A stretch of 64,000 bases of DNA from Nemophila menziesii (taxonomy: Eukaryota; Streptophyta; Magnoliopsida; Boraginales; Hydrophyllaceae): the NCBI GenBank assembly GCA_029959085.1, contig JARWIR010000001.1, forward strand, positions 69,998,899 through 70,062,898, given 5' to 3'. The notes beneath the pieces are model-generated. The model was not told the DNA's origin, searched no databases, and saw only the letters and a program-made list of their open reading frames with translations. This document shows positions 1-12,116 of the stretch, in pieces. The position numbers and the translations under genes were made by a program. Each line of letters opens with the position of its first letter. Position 1 is the first letter of the stretch.

Positions 1-2
1 AT

Positions 3-869
3 GCTTTTTTGACGATTAAGGAGAAACTCATCTCCACATCGATTGTTATACCTCCATATTGGAATGCTCTGTTTAAACTTATGTGCGATGCAAGTGATCA
101 CGCAATGGGTGTTGTGTTAGGCCAGAGGAAAGAAAAGATCTTCCACACGATTTATTATGCAAGTAAGACCTTTAACGTTGCCAAAATGAATTATACACTA
201 ACGGAGAAAGAAATGTTAGCCGTGGTATATGCTTTCAATAAATTTTGTTCCTATCTGATTTGGATGAAAACTATTGTATACGCGGATCATTCAGCAATCA
301 AGTACCTTAAGGAGAAAAGGGACGCTAAGCCGCGTCTTTTTAGATGGGTATTGTTGCTACAAGAATTTGACATAGATATTCGAGACCGAAAGGGATGCGA
401 GAATCAAGTAGTTGATCATTTATCCAGGCTTGAAGGATCTAAGGCCAACAAAGAACCAGTAATGGTTAAAGAGGTATTCCCTGATGAACAACTTTTTACG
501 ATTAAAGATGCATCTGTGCCTTGGTATGCAGATATAGTTAACCTCCTTGTGAGTGGTGTGTTCCCTACGCACTTTACTCCACGACAAAGACAGAGGTTAA
601 GTCATAGATCCATACAATTCTTTTGGGACGAGCCCTACCTCTTCAAGGTTTGCAGTGATCAAGTTATCAGAAGATGCGTCCATGAGGGCGAAATCAGTAA
701 GATCATGGCAAGCTATCATGGCTCACCATATGTTGGCCACTTAAAAGGCGATAGAACTGCAACTAAAATTCTTCAACCTGATTTATATTGGCCTACCCCA
801 CACAAAGATTGTCATCAATTTGTCCAGACATGTCAAAGATGCCAGTTCATTAGACATGTCAACGGATAA
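3..869 (+). pseudogene. Ty3/gypsy (Athila-type) pol fragment: RNase H and integrase zinc finger
   Basis: The frame is open to the window edge, so no start codon is claimed. The first ~130 residues are a gypsy RNase [11 protein letters not shown] carries the first catalytic Asp, [10 protein letters not shown] the Glu and [11 protein letters not shown] the next Asp, and the domain ends at DHLSRLEGS. Residues ~215-280 are the integrase N-terminal H2C2 zinc finger ([18 protein letters not shown], later CQRCQ). The frame stops a few codons after the CxxC pair, where an LTR fragment begins, so the integrase core is missing. Domain order and wording match element A at 28337-29150. This is a dead relic of an Athila element whose 5' part lies outside the window. 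Confidence 0.9.
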
Positions 870-1827
870 TTTCTATATTGTAGAGGAAGAGGCAAGAGCA
901 GAAACAAGAGAAACATTGTTCTTCAACAACAACTCAAATCAATTCCTCTATCTAGGTTTTATTTCTGTTTTTAGGAAACATGTATTTTATTAATTCCTTT
1001 TCAGTGTTTATTTCAGTTATGAGCTAAACCTCAATTACTTAAGAATCACATAATAGGATGAACCCTAATTTATTTTAATTAGTGTATTTCAATTTGGGAT
1101 TAGTCTTTAATTTAATTTGAATTGGGTATTTTATATTGCTTATTATTTCGTAACTGAATTACTATCAATGAAATAGCTAATAAAAGATAGGTCATGGTAA
1201 TTAGGCTACTCACTAGTGGCAGTGATCATCCGGAATGGGGGGGGGGTTAATAACTGAACTAGATAATAAAAGAGTGGTATTCGTCATTGATCCTAACAGA
1301 TTGATTAACCGTGTAGCCAATTAGGTTAAATTCCTAATCATCTGAACGTAGCTTATAGTGTCCCTAGCGGGGTATGTAATACTATGGGATAGTTCCCAAG
1401 TCTACCCTGGCGGGAGTTAGGAAAGATTAGAGTCTCGACTAATATAAAAATATCAGTTCTACCCTGAAATAAAGCATTACTTACGTGAATTTACGTGAAT
1501 CCCTAGCGAGACTCAAGTATACTTCTCGTATCTACGTATACTCTTTCGTCATTATTTTATTTACATTCAGTTAATCTCTTTACTTAATTTACTTTCTTGT
1601 GTTTAGTAGTTATTAAGCAAAAATCCAACCAAAAATCTATTCGTCCTTTATTTATTTCATATCGCAATTAATTCTACTCATTGTTTAAACACATCTGTCT
1701 TACCTAGCAATCCCTGTGGTGATGATTAACCCGTTTCTACTGATTTATTACTTGGACGACTCGTAGACTTGCGGTAGTCGCTTCTCTTCTTTAGTGTTGA
1801 TTTTTTATCACACACTAGGAGTGACCA
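870..1827 (+). repeat. Athila LTR fragment (3' two-thirds)
   Basis: Resembles the second half of the LTRs at 7453-9022 and 22797-24355: a C-rich leader, 'atgagctaaa', the spaced G-rich blocks (ggggggggg near 1240, cctagcggggt near 1360, ccctggcggga near 1405), then 'cttggacgactcgtagacttgcgg' wording split over 1752-1775. It seems to end near 1827 at 'gtgacca'. No primer binding site follows. It joins the integrase fragment directly, so the U3 half and the rest of pol were lost in a deletion. Confidence 0.65.
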
Positions 1828-1849
1828 AGGCATCATGTTTTTTCAAAAG

Positions 1850-2090
1850 AAAATTGACATGGACGAATTTTTTCTTTTTGAAACGGGGATATTTGTATCA
1901 GAATAGGCATACGAGTAGAGTGTATACACACTAAATGTAGAACGCGCGCATTCGGGTAATGTTCTTGCCATTCCGTATTCCTATATGCCTTGTCCAACCG
2001 CTTCATAAATTCTTGTACAATATTCCATGAACCGCACCATTTAAACTGCGACGATTCGAACCCAAGGTCAATTAACCAACAATTGTGTCG
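1850..2090 (-). pseudogene. LINE endonuclease C-terminal fragment
   Basis: Read on the minus strand this stretch gives the end of a plant L1 endonuclease domain: an FKWCG block (family: FTWCG), EFMKRLDKAYRNTEW (family: ERLDRA..N..W), then PNARVLHL and a degraded SDHSPI block reading STRMPIL. The frame is broken at both ends and no RT follows. It is a different copy from the LINE at 4529-11962. Assigned by motif order only. Confidence 0.6.
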
Positions 2091-2164
2091 TTATTCTTCA
2101 AATATCTGATCTGTCTCGAAACCCCTTCAACTCCTCCAAGTTTATCCTCCTCTTTATTGATTTA

Positions 2165-2480
2165 ATTAAAATCACCCGCTACTAAAGAGTTAAAGTACAA
2201 CCCCACATGCGCGCACCACCACCACCAACAAACTGCCTCTCCCGGCCTAGCAACGACGACGACGACGGTGGCGTGTTCGTGGGGAGTTAAAAAATAAAAT
2301 AAAGTCAAGTTTTGAAGTTGATATTTATACAACTCATTCAGATAAATTTGAAAAGTCATTATAACAATGAAAAACGTCCAAGAATTCATTGCCCCCATAT
2401 CCAGCTTCTATAACTCTCATAATGAAGACTTAGCTTTTATACTGAGGTTAAAAGGCTGGTCCGGATTTGTCCTCCAACCT
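2165..2480 (+). repeat. Dispersed repeat, copy 1 (pair of 46350-46650)
   Basis: About 300 bp match a second copy at 46350-46650 in the same orientation. Shared landmarks in order: 'acatgcg.gcaccaccacc', 'cctagcaa', 'gacgacggtggc', 'gatatttatacaact', 'aatgaaaaacg.ccaagaatt', 'attgcccccatatccag' and 'cttagctt'. In the second copy the repeat lies just upstream of CACTA transposase coding, so this may be a CACTA 5' non-coding region. The ORF that crosses it on the minus strand is not supported by homology. Confidence 0.6.
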
Positions 2481-3079
2481 GCTACAAGAAGAGTGTCCGG
2501 GATCATGCCATAATTTCCACATGTAAGAAGGTTATTATGAACCTTTTTATTATGGGAAATAAATATGGACACTTATTAAGGCTTATACCACTATATAGAG
2601 AGGGTTAAAGTCATTTGGAAAACACAAGTCATAGTTAAAAACTCCCTATAAAAAATCTCTCTTACTTCTCTTATTTCTGAATCATTTTTTAGAATAGGAT
2701 AGAATAGTAATATTAGTTGTTTGAAGATAGGGGTTACACCGAAGAAATCTTTTTTGAAAAAGTGATATATTACTTGTATTCTAGTATTTCTTTGTAAGTT
2801 CTACTTTTCATTTTTCAATTCCATGTAATCTTGTTTTAAACTTTCTATCGGTTATGATTTAATATATTTGTGATTACCATTTCATTGCGACCAGTGTTTC
2901 TGTTTTTTCACCATCAAACTCATTACTTAACTTTATATGTGGACAATTCAAATGTTTTATAAAATATGGCCAAAACAAGACCTGAGTTTATGGCGTAACT
3001 TCTGGGAAAATTGACATTCCGAAAGAATTTTGTGGAGTTTATTGTATGGTGCAAACTCGTGGATCAAAACTCAACACAG
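2481..3079. other. AT-rich stretch, nothing recognised
   Basis: No coding similarity, tRNA or clear repeat. A TATA-like 'actatatagaga' lies near 2590 with TC-rich sequence after it, but no ORF follows, so no promoter is called. Confidence 0.5.
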
Positions 3080-3430
3080 ATTGTATTTACGGATTAGGTG
3101 GGGCAGGAAGCGTAATTAGAGATGCGGGGGTAGTTGGATTATTGGATTCTCGATGAAAATCCATTGTTAATCATCAGTGATTGTGGAATCGGTAACATTG
3201 TATGAAGGCTTGAACATGGGGGGAGTGAGGGATTCGGGACTTGTGTGTGGAAATGGAATCTCGAGAAATTATTGAGGTAGTCCTCCAAGCGACACGTCAG
3301 AGAGGTCCTATGGTGGAATGGATTCAGAAAATTTGAATGGTTTTAGCAAGAAATATGTCATTTTCGGTCACGAGCATTTATAAGGAAGCAAATACGTGTG
3401 CATGGATGAATCTCCTAGAATTGTCTCAAA
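3080..3430 (+). pseudogene. Degenerate RNase H (RVT_3-type) fragment
   Basis: Across shifting frames the plus strand reads GGAGSVIRDAG, then W-I-I-G-F-S, an ESVTLYEGLNMG block (family: AE..AL..GL), VEMESREIIEVV (family: vE.DS..vi) and YKEANTCA (family: REaN..AD). This order is that of the RNase H domain at the end of plant LINE ORF2. At least two frameshifts and an in-frame stop make it dead. It could come from a LINE or from a host RNase H-like reading frame. Confidence 0.6.
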
Positions 3431-3948
3431 CGATTGCACATAGTGTATATGTTTATTCTTCTGATGGGATCTAGTGTAGGATCACATGACATAAATTTGA
3501 ATGGAAGTCGCCGAGATTGATTTTTAGCTCGGAATTGGTCAATGACGTGTTAGATTATGTAGTCCTTTGGACGTCCATTATAGTAATAAAAACACAAGAC
3601 CTGAATTTATTGATTTGGGATTTGATAAAGTTTTTTAGTTTCTCATCTTCATAACTTCACTCAAAACAAAGTTATGGAGATGAGAATTTTAAAAGGTAAA
3701 AAGGTAAAATACAATATTATTGAACACAAAGCCAAGAATTTATTTTTCACTAACACTTGAATAGTGATTATTCTTATGCATTAAAAGTTGTATCAATCCA
3801 TTATAAAGAAAATCTAATAGAATAACCGATCAAATTAAATATACCATATAAGTTTGCGGATAATAATATCGATTTACCGTTATAATATTATTTGATAAAT
3901 TTGCCTACGATGTATTAAAGTGAAGTAAAACTTTTGATGATGGAGTCA
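3431..3948. other. Non-coding AT-rich stretch, nothing recognised
   Basis: No ORF with recognisable content and no clear repeat. Confidence 0.5.
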
Positions 3949-4408
3949 GGGGAGGAGCTAGTGATTTTCTGTAGGGGACAAGGGGCAACAGTCTGATTTA
4001 TTTTTTTTGAACTTATTTGCAATATAGGTTCATATATTCTGCAAAAATTGCAAAATAAACCCTTATATTATACAAAACTGTACTATATATCCATATATTA
4101 TGTAAAGATTATAGTATAAGTTTCAATATAATTTTTTAAAATTAATTTTTCTTTGTATATACAAAATAACATATAATATGTTACAAAAAAAAATTATATA
4201 GGGGAAATGAAAATAATCATACGTCTATAAAATAATTTTTAAAAGTTAGGATGGTGAAATGAAAATTCTAATAATATAGGGGAAGTCTAATAATTTTTTT
4301 TTTATATTTTAAAATAAAATGATTATAATTAAAATAAAAATTAAAAGGGAGTTTGATTTTTTAAAGTCAAGGGCCATAGCATCCTTGGGTGTAACGTAGC
4401 TTCGCCCC
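3949..4408. mobile_element. MITE-like element with short inverted ends
   Basis: Left end GGGGAGGAGCTAG (3949-3961) is mirrored by the reverse complement of the right end GTAGCTTCGCCCC (4396-4408), with 10 of 13 positions pairing. The interior is very AT-rich with repeated 'ttatattatacaaaa' phrases, similar in style to the tandem phrases at 54839-54985. No coding capacity. The target duplication is not clear, so the class is uncertain. Confidence 0.4.
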
Positions 4409-4619
4409 TCGATGGAACCTGAGGTGAATAAACTTTGATTATTGTTTGGATTATTGCCAAGAATCTGGCTTGGCCATTTTTTTTTTGTTCAAAGCCTTGG
4501 CCATTTAACGTCTCCATTAAATCATCACTTTTTTTTTTTTTTTGACATAGTAAAAGAGATAACTAAGAAGATAAAAGACTACTTAAAAAACTTTCTAAAC
4601 CGTTGATTGAGAAGTCCTT

Positions 4620-5622
4620 CTATCCCATTAGGCTGATATTCCTTCTAACGCATTTAGCCAGTGCATCTGCGATCCCATTAAGTTCTCTCCTAATATAAAC
4701 AATTTTCCACAAAGGGAATTCATTTCTCCATCCATTGATCTTATCGATGATTGGGTTTAGACTCCAATGTAGTCCACCCTTCTTATTAATTCCTTGAACA
4801 AGTTCAAGATTGTCAGAGTAGAAGAGGCTACTCTGAATTTTGCTCGCTCCAGCTGTTCTGCACGCGAGGAGCAGGGCCCATGCTTCCCCTTCAATACATG
4901 ATTTCAATCTACATTTCATTCCTTTTCTCCTCGCGACGACTTTTTGCGTATCAATTCCAATAGCTGCGATTGCTGCCGGCTCCCATTCTTTTGTATATGA
5001 TGCATCACTATACCAAACCATTTCAACCCCGTCCTCAGCTTCTAGACTACCTTTTTCTCCATTTTCGATCTTATTTTTATCCTCTTCATTGCCCACTCGT
5101 TCTTTTTTCATCAAAGAGTTTATTAATGACTTCATTTGTATTAAAGGTAATATTGTTAACTGCCCATTTTTCTTTCTCAAAGAAACCTTTCATCCTTTCT
5201 TTCCATATATTCCAAGCTGTTATTAGCACAATTGCCACCACCTTTCTTTTTTCCCATCCATTTTCACCATAGTTTTTAATAATATTCTGGAACCATTCTT
5301 CAAATGTTTCTTTGCTGTCTTTATTAATTTTAATCTGAAGTGCTGATTCAGCCCATGCTTGTATACTAAAGGGGCACCGCATAATAATATGTTCCGTATT
5401 TTCATTTTCAGTTTCGCACCATTCACATACAGCTTCCTCCTTACATTTTCTTTTCTTCAAATTTAGTTTTGATGGAAGGAGGTCATTACATACCCTCCAC
5501 GCGAAATTCCTTACCTTTGATGGCACATTAGCTTTCCAAATTTGGTTCCATAGATTTGTGTCATTTTCTTTCCCTCCCTTTTCCGATGATTGAGCTTTAA
5601 GAATTAATTCTTCGTTAACCAA
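4620..5622 (-). pseudogene. LINE ORF2 C-terminus: zf-RVT zinc finger and RNase H
   Basis: Two overlapping frames. 5622-5086 holds the zinc-binding region of plant non-LTR RTs: WNQIWKANVPSKVRNFAWRV, LLPSKLNLKKR, CEWCETENENTEHIIMRCP. 5180-4620 is an RNase H of the RVT_3 type with its acidic residues in place: YSDASY, EGEAWALLLA, YSDNLELVQ and NGIADALAK. The RNase H is in the same frame as the RT upstream (6506-5604), while the zinc-finger frame is shifted relative to both, so at least two compensating indels have occurred. The stop at 4620 is followed by ~75 bp of 3' UTR and the poly(A). Confidence 0.9.
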
Positions 5623-7452
5623 TGTGTGTATCCCGACTTTGTTGAATACTTACCATCTTTTGAAAAAGGCCATACCAACGTATCTTCCTTTGATATTCTT
5701 GTCAGTGGTATTTTAAGAATCTCATTAGCAATAATTCGGTCAAAAACTCTTTTAATAAGTTCGATATTCCACCCCCTTCTTCCATTTTCCATTAATTCGT
5801 GTACCCACTTAATATTCCTTGCTTGAGCATTTTCTAGTTGATAATTACCGTTAATCCATTTATGCTTCCATATGTCCACACTTCTACCGTCACCGATTTG
5901 CCAGATGGCATGTTTTTTCAGCATTTGTAGACCTTTATATATGCTACCCCAGCTCCAAGATCTTTTATTTTTCAATTTTGTATCCCACATACTTTCATTT
6001 GGGAAATATATTCCTTTAAGTACTTTATACACCAGCGAATCCTTATTGTTAAAAATTCTCCAAGCTTGGCTAGCCAACATAGCCATGTTCATTTTTTCAA
6101 ATTCCCTGAACCCAACTCCTCCAATCTTCTTGGATTTCGTCATTTTCCCCCAGTTACACCAATGTATTTTCTTTTTCTCTCTTGTGTCCCACCAGAAATT
6201 TGCGACCAATGTTGTGAGTTTTTTACATAATGTCTTGGGGAACTCAAAAATTGACATAGCGTAATACGGGATTGCTTGTAAAACCGCTTTAATCAGTGTT
6301 TCTTCCCCCCCTTCCGAGAGGAGAGATGCTGTCCAACTTGCCGATTTACTAAGGAGTCTATCCTTAATATAGTTTAGATTCTCAACTTTGGACCTCTTCA
6401 GTGTAAGTGGGAGGCCTAAGTATTTGCCCAGCGAGTCCGTAATTTTGATATTCAGTTCTTTCGAGACTTTCTCTTTCAAATTTTCTGGCGTATCCTTACT
6501 AAACAAGATAGACGATTTTGCTTAGTTAACTTTTTGACCAGATGCTTGACAGTAAAGTTTAAGTATATTTGTAAAAGATTCCACTTCCTTGTCGCTTATT
6601 TTAATAAAAAATAGTGCATCGACCGCCAAAAAGAGGTGCGTCAATCTTGGACATTTCCTTGTGATCAAGATTCCTTCTATATTCCCTTCCCTACATTGGT
6701 TGTTGATAAGTCCAATTAAGCTCTCCGTAAGAAGTGAAAATAGAAGGGGCGATAACGGATCTCCTTGTCTAAGGCCCTGTTCTGGCTTGAATTTCTTCAT
6801 TCTCTCACCATTAACTTTAATTTGCATAGACACTGTTGTAACACAGTTTTTAACCCACTCAATCCACTTCCCTGCGAATCCCAAAGCCTCCATAGTCTTG
6901 AATAAAAATTCCCAATTAACTTGGTCGTATGCTTTTTCCATGTCAATTTTGACCGCCGCATAATTGTTTTTCGATTTCCTTTTAGTTTTTAAGAAATATG
7001 ATACTTCTTGCGCAATTAAGATGTTGTCCTGTATGCTTCTTCCCTTAATAAAAGCCGACTGTGTTTGTGAAATGATCTCATTCATGAATGGTTGCAATCT
7101 AAGAGCCATGATTTTTGAAATAATTTTATAACAAAAATTAACGCACGAGATAGGCCTAAAATCCTTTATCGTCTCTTGTTTATCTCCTTTGGATACCAGG
7201 GTAATAATAGTATCATTAATCATATCAAGTGGCGTATTATCAGTAAAGAAGTTAATCACAATTCGCGTAATATCGCCCCTAATGATTTCCCAAAATTCGT
7301 GGTAGAATTTCCCAGGCAGACCATCTGGACCAGGAGCTTTTGACCCATCCATCTTAAAGACCGCATCTTCAATCTCTTTAGCGTCTGGAATTCTCGTTAA
7401 AATATCGTTAATTTGGTTACTTACTTTACACGTGATGTGTCTCATTACTTCC
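5604..7452 (-). pseudogene. LINE ORF2 reverse transcriptase
   Basis: RT motifs in order: KAPGPDGLPGKFY, FRPISCVNFCYKIISKI, SAFIKGRSIQDNILIAQE, KIDMEKAYDQVNWEF, QGLRQGDPLSPLLF. The catalytic F-A-D-D box is changed to L-A-V-D (in HLFLAVDALFF), so one metal-binding Asp is lost. An in-frame TAA lies between QKVN and AKSS near 6520. The 5' boundary at 7452 is the solo LTR insertion site; the frame continues at 9023. Downstream of the RT core come LGLPLTLKRSK and GGVGFREFEKMN, usual for plant LINEs. Confidence 0.93.
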
Positions 7453-9022
7453 TGATGTCTCCCTAAATGTTCTTATTTTCGACCCTTGGGAGACATCATT
7501 TTTTATGTTTAATTGAATATGTTGATAGACTTTTGAGCTAAAAATGCAATAATCCGGAATTCCTATTTTATTTCTAGTATTTTTGATTTATCAAACTTTT
7601 GCGCGTAATCTTGTGTATTTTAGTGAAAAGTTTGTAGGTTTTGAATATTAGCTAGGAATGGAATCCGAAAGAAGAGTCAAAGATCACGAGATGAAGTCAA
7701 GACTTGAAGATAAATCCCGAAGATTTTATTTTTAGAGCTGAAAATCTGTTTTCCAGGCCATAGATTTCTGATTTCAAGGTGCTTAAGAGATGATTTAGCT
7801 GCTGACCTTTGAAGAGAAAACATTCCTCATCGAGTTACGGAAATTTAGCAACTGATTTCAGGTCAATTGGAGTTGTAACGAAGCGGGAAAAGCCGTTTTA
7901 GTGAAGGTGTATCAGCAGTTACGGGATTTTGGGCTTAGAATTTGGGCTTGGACATTTAATTAGTGTTTTATTATTGGGTCCAAGCCCTAATCCGTTTTTA
8001 ACCTTATAAAAGGAGCTTTTGACCTCATTATTTCTCACCTCTCATTTTATTCTTCAACTTAAAACATCATTAGAAGAGAGCGTCAAGAAGAAAAGAAGCT
8101 TGGAGCTGGAGACTGTCTATATCTCCACGTTGCAGCCAATTCATCTTCCTAATTAGGTTTCTTATTTTCCTTTCTGTAAAACAATTATGAATTCCTTTTT
8201 ATTTATTTTCTTAGTTTTTCCAATTATGAGCTAATTTTAATTAGTGCTTGAGATCGCATTATGGATTGATTTTGATTCTATTTTATTTTATGCTTTTGTA
8301 TTTGGAATTTTTACAATTGAAATCAAATTGGGTATTAGGTATTTTTCATTAATTTGTTCTTAATAACTATAATTGACGTAATTAACCAATCATAGGTCTT
8401 ATTATCTAGGCTATTCCAATTAGTGGCGATTGGATCACCTTGACGGGGGGTTTAGGTACAGAAATAATTAATGAATGTAGGATAGAAATTATATGACTCT
8501 GACGAGCGTAGTTAATCCTATGGCAAATTGGGTAAAATAAACTTAATCACTTAAGAATGGACTATAATCACCCTGACGGGATTTGTAGCATTTAAGAGTA
8601 GCTCCTTAGTCCACCCTGACGGGGTAAGGATGACCTTAGAATCCCGACCATTACTTTTTACCAATTTGTCCCTTAAACGAAACATGGAATAAATAAGAGT
8701 TAGATGAAATCCTTGCGTATCTCAAGTGCTACTTTCTCATACTTGCGTTTTACTTTTATTTACTTGCGTCTTAGTTAAATATTTGCATTTTCCATTTAGT
8801 CTTTCATTACTTAGAATAATAAAAACAAACAAACAAACAATCATTATATCTTTTACTTGCTTTCATAAGTGCAACCAATCATTACTTGATAAGCATTGTA
8901 GTCAACCATCCCGTCCTTGGAACGAATCTGTCTTATCAACTATATTACTTGGGACAACCGTACACTTGCGGTTGTGGTTCGATTATTTATTGCATTTATT
9001 TAGAACACACAAAGGACCACCA
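7453..9022 (+). mobile_element. Solo Athila LTR (E) inside the LINE
   Basis: Starts TGATGTCTCCC and ends ACAAAGGACCACCA; flanked by the perfect 5-bp duplication CTTCC (7448-7452 and 9023-9027). 1570 bp, same family as the LTRs of element A. The start forms an inverted repeat with GGGAGACATCA at 7488-7498. A TATA box (cttataaaagg) sits near 8003. Four G-rich blocks of the CCTGACGGGG type lie at about 8441, 8500, 8573 and 8615. No primer binding site or gag, so it is the product of LTR-LTR recombination. Confidence 0.95.
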
Positions 9023-10271
9023 CTTCCTCAATATTTCCAACCTCCTGTCTTTTAAATAGTTTCATATAAAAGTTCCTTATTGTATTCTTAATTACCTTTT
9101 TATTTTCGCTCCATTTCTCACCCTCGCATTTCAAGGTTTTGATTTTATTTATCTTTCTTCTTTGCACTGTCTTGGCAAAAAAATATTTTGAGTTCTTATC
9201 CCCCTCTTTTATATTAAGATCTCTCGCTCTGTCCATCCAATATAGTTCTTCCTCATCCCAGCACTTCTCGATTTCTTTTTTAATTTCATCCTCTCTTTTT
9301 TTGTTCCTTGGGTTCGCACCGGCATCTTGTATTTCCTCCAACTTTTTATACATATTGGCTAGCTTTCTTCTATTATTATAGAACGTTGTTTTGCTCCATC
9401 CACTAAGAGCAAGGCCTGTAGCATCTCTTTTGTCGCAGAAGTGATTGATATCATTAGCCATTATGTTTCTTCCCCAAGCTTTCTCGATCACTTCTTTGCA
9501 TTGAATATGTTCAATCCACCTCGATTCGAAGCTAAAATATCTTTCACTATTTTCTTTTTCCATTCCGAGACTAAGAACAAGTGGTGAATGGTCAGAGCCA
9601 ACTGCGGGAGGTACTGTGATATTAGCATTTGTGAACTTCGAGCACCAATCTAAATTTGCTAATCCCCTATCTAATTTTTCTTTCACGTTCTCCTCACCCT
9701 CTCTTCTATTTGACCACGTGAAATAACACCCTTTACTTGGAATGTCAATAAGGTGGTTATCGTTAATGAACTCGTTAAACCTAATAATTCTGTCAAGATT
9801 AGGTTGAATCTTCCCAATCTTTTCCGAAAATTTGGTAATTTCGTTAAAATCCCCTAGAATAATTGATGGTCCTTTTAACTTGTTTAACCATTTAGATATT
9901 GATTTGAAAATTTCAATTCTATTTTCACCATCACATGGTGCATGAACACAATACAAAAACCAACTAGAACCATCTTTCTCATTAATTTTGCAAATTACCA
10001 CACTAGGACTCGAGAACTTGATTTCAATCAAAATATCATCCTTCCACATCAACACCATACCCCCGGACATATATGCTCTTCCTCCGGGTTCAACGATGTG
10101 AAAATTATTAAAATTTCTAAATTGAGTACAAGACCGGACATCCTTCCGTCTTAACTTAGACTCACACAAACATACAAAAGATAAGTTGAACTTATTAACT
10201 AGAAATTTAAATGACTTCCTTGTCAAGGGCGCCCTTGCACCTTGACAATTCCAAACACAAAACTTATCCAT
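9023..10271 (-). pseudogene. LINE ORF2 endonuclease (APE type) domain
   Basis: Start taken at ATG 10271, inside the longer frame that a TTG three bases upstream would give. Motifs: FCVWNCQGA (N-terminal catalytic Asn), CLCESKL (Glu), YCVHAPCDG, IILGDFNEI (Asp/Asn), CYFTWSNRR, EKLDRGLAN and VGSDHSPLVL (Asp/His). All catalytic residues of the apurinic-type endonuclease look present. About residues 250-415 are the linker to RT. The frame is cut at 9023 by the solo LTR and resumes at 7452. This domain nicks target DNA in LINE retrotransposition. Confidence 0.92.
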
Positions 10272-11962
10272 CAACTCCGGCCTGGTTTAGGGACCGGCCG
10301 CCATCCACGGTGAATTTCTGCACTTTGTTGGTCATCACAGGCCAAGCCCGGTCCCCGCCAAAGTCCCCAGTATCTTCCCTACTGCTCATATCGTATTCAA
10401 TGTGTCCATCGCAGTCATCACTCTTGCAAATATCCCATATTGCCCCAATTCCGATATATTGGCGTGATTTCGGAGCCAGTAACATAGATCCCACAATACC
10501 GGTAGCTCGAGAGTTTTTTGGCGTGAGTATCTGGTGAAGATTACACCCTATCCCATGCTTTTGTAATTCCAACACTTTTTTACTTCTCACACCCGTTATT
10601 AACGTAGTACAAAATAAGACATTCCATGTCCATTTAATAACATAGAGTAACATAATATTCTGATAAAAAATTAAACACATATTGGAGCAGTAATTAATCA
10701 TGCAAGACCAACTCATAAATATGCTCCCTAGTAAGACCATACTACCGTATACACAATAAATGTTTTGACCCCCTTTCTTTCCTATCATTTCCTCATAATT
10801 TGTCTGGTATTTATAGTTATCCATTAAATTCCATATCCTAGTAATATCGATAAGAATAAAACTAATACAATTTATAAAGGAAGTTTGGTTCAGAATAAGA
10901 TAACACCTGGTTAGAGAAGCCAATTGTATACCAATTTTTAAATGATCAACGAGACAGCCGTCCATTATTGAATATGATTGTAGCTTTAATAGATGAAGAA
11001 AGTCAATGGAAAATCTTTACCATTTACCATATTTTATCATCTTACCAAGATTATCACATCTGTTGATTTGATTAACCTCATTATGATTATCGTGTGCCCT
11101 ATGCATGTACATGCATTCCAAATCAAACCAGATTTCGTTTCGATTTCCTTTCTGCCATTACATAAACCAAATCTTCCATATCAAAGAAACTTGCACCCAT
11201 TCGTTAGCCATTATACAAGTCAACTTATCAATCCACATATATAGAGAATTAAGGGTTCTCTTATCCCTTTCGCATAAGGTTTTTTGATCAGCCTGAGTAG
11301 CCTCTACCCTCCCTAGCTTCCTTTTCTTCCTTCCAATTTCGAACCTTCCAGGAAGGATTACACTATCCTCATAAAATCTTTTCAGTATCTGAGCACGCTC
11401 GATTATACCAATATGCTTGCATCGAGACTCTTCCTGCCGCCAAATCAACCGGATTTTCCACCAACCAGCAGCCATGCATTCTGAATTAACCTTAGAGATA
11501 AGTAAAGCTATCAAGTTACCCCAATACACTCCATCACAAGGCACGTTATATCCACCAAAGTTTCTAAGTTCAATTTGATCACAGGTCACGATTTCAAGGG
11601 ATGATCGGAGTCCCTTATCTCCTTGCCTGTCCATCAGATTCATTTCCCAGTTTTGAATGTCCGCTAAATGATCCCAATTAGTCAAGACATGATCAAGCCC
11701 AAGAAATAAACTAGAACCCACTACACAAACATACGGCCCAGGGTCCAATTCTTCCCACCCAACAACCGTTCCTCTCATTGTAGTCCGTATTAGTGAAATT
11801 ACAGGACAGAAAAAAAAGGAAAAGAGAGTAAAAGAAGGGAAAATTAGAAGATAAAAAGCAAAGAAACCCTACTATTTTGCAGTTATAATCTGTACAGTAA
11901 ATGTTATTATTTGAGAGAACATTTTCTAGAGAGAGAATATGTGTGCTCAAGACATACTATCA
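10272..11962 (-). other. LINE 5' region with degraded ORF1 position
   Basis: This is where plant L1 elements carry ORF1 (RNA-binding, CCHC). Frames at 11778-11158 and 10965-10272 have some length but show no DUF4283 or CCHC pattern that I recognise. The first ~180 bp (11962-11780) are CT-rich leader sequence. I call it 5' UTR plus eroded ORF1 by position only. Confidence 0.5.
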
Positions 11963-12116
11963 TCCATTAAATCATCACATTAATATAAATTGATTATTTT
12001 ATTGGATGGGTATTTCATTTGGATTTTAGGTGCTAATAGCAAAGTACTTTTTTGGTAGCATTATAAGTTTTGACAAAAATTAAGAAAAAGAAATAAGTAA
12101 CATGTATTATGTGATT

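Larger units (their letters stand above)
4529..11962 (-). mobile_element. L1-type LINE, near full length, interrupted by a solo LTR
   Basis: On the minus strand the order is 5' region, endonuclease, reverse transcriptase, zf-RVT, RNase H, short 3' UTR and poly(A) (15 T on plus, 4529-4543). It is bounded by the 16-bp duplication TCCATTAAATCATCAC at 4513-4528 and 11963-11978, a perfect match and a clear sign of target-primed insertion. Removing the solo LTR (7453-9022) leaves about 5.9 kb, normal for a plant L1. ORF2 is dead: altered RT catalytic motif, an in-frame stop and frameshifts. Confidence 0.92.

Noticed and set aside
2162..2398. 78-residue minus ORF
   Set aside because: Lies in the dispersed repeat and is not kept in the second copy.
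10211..10537. Plus-strand ORFs over the LINE
   Set aside because: Shadows of the minus-strand LINE.
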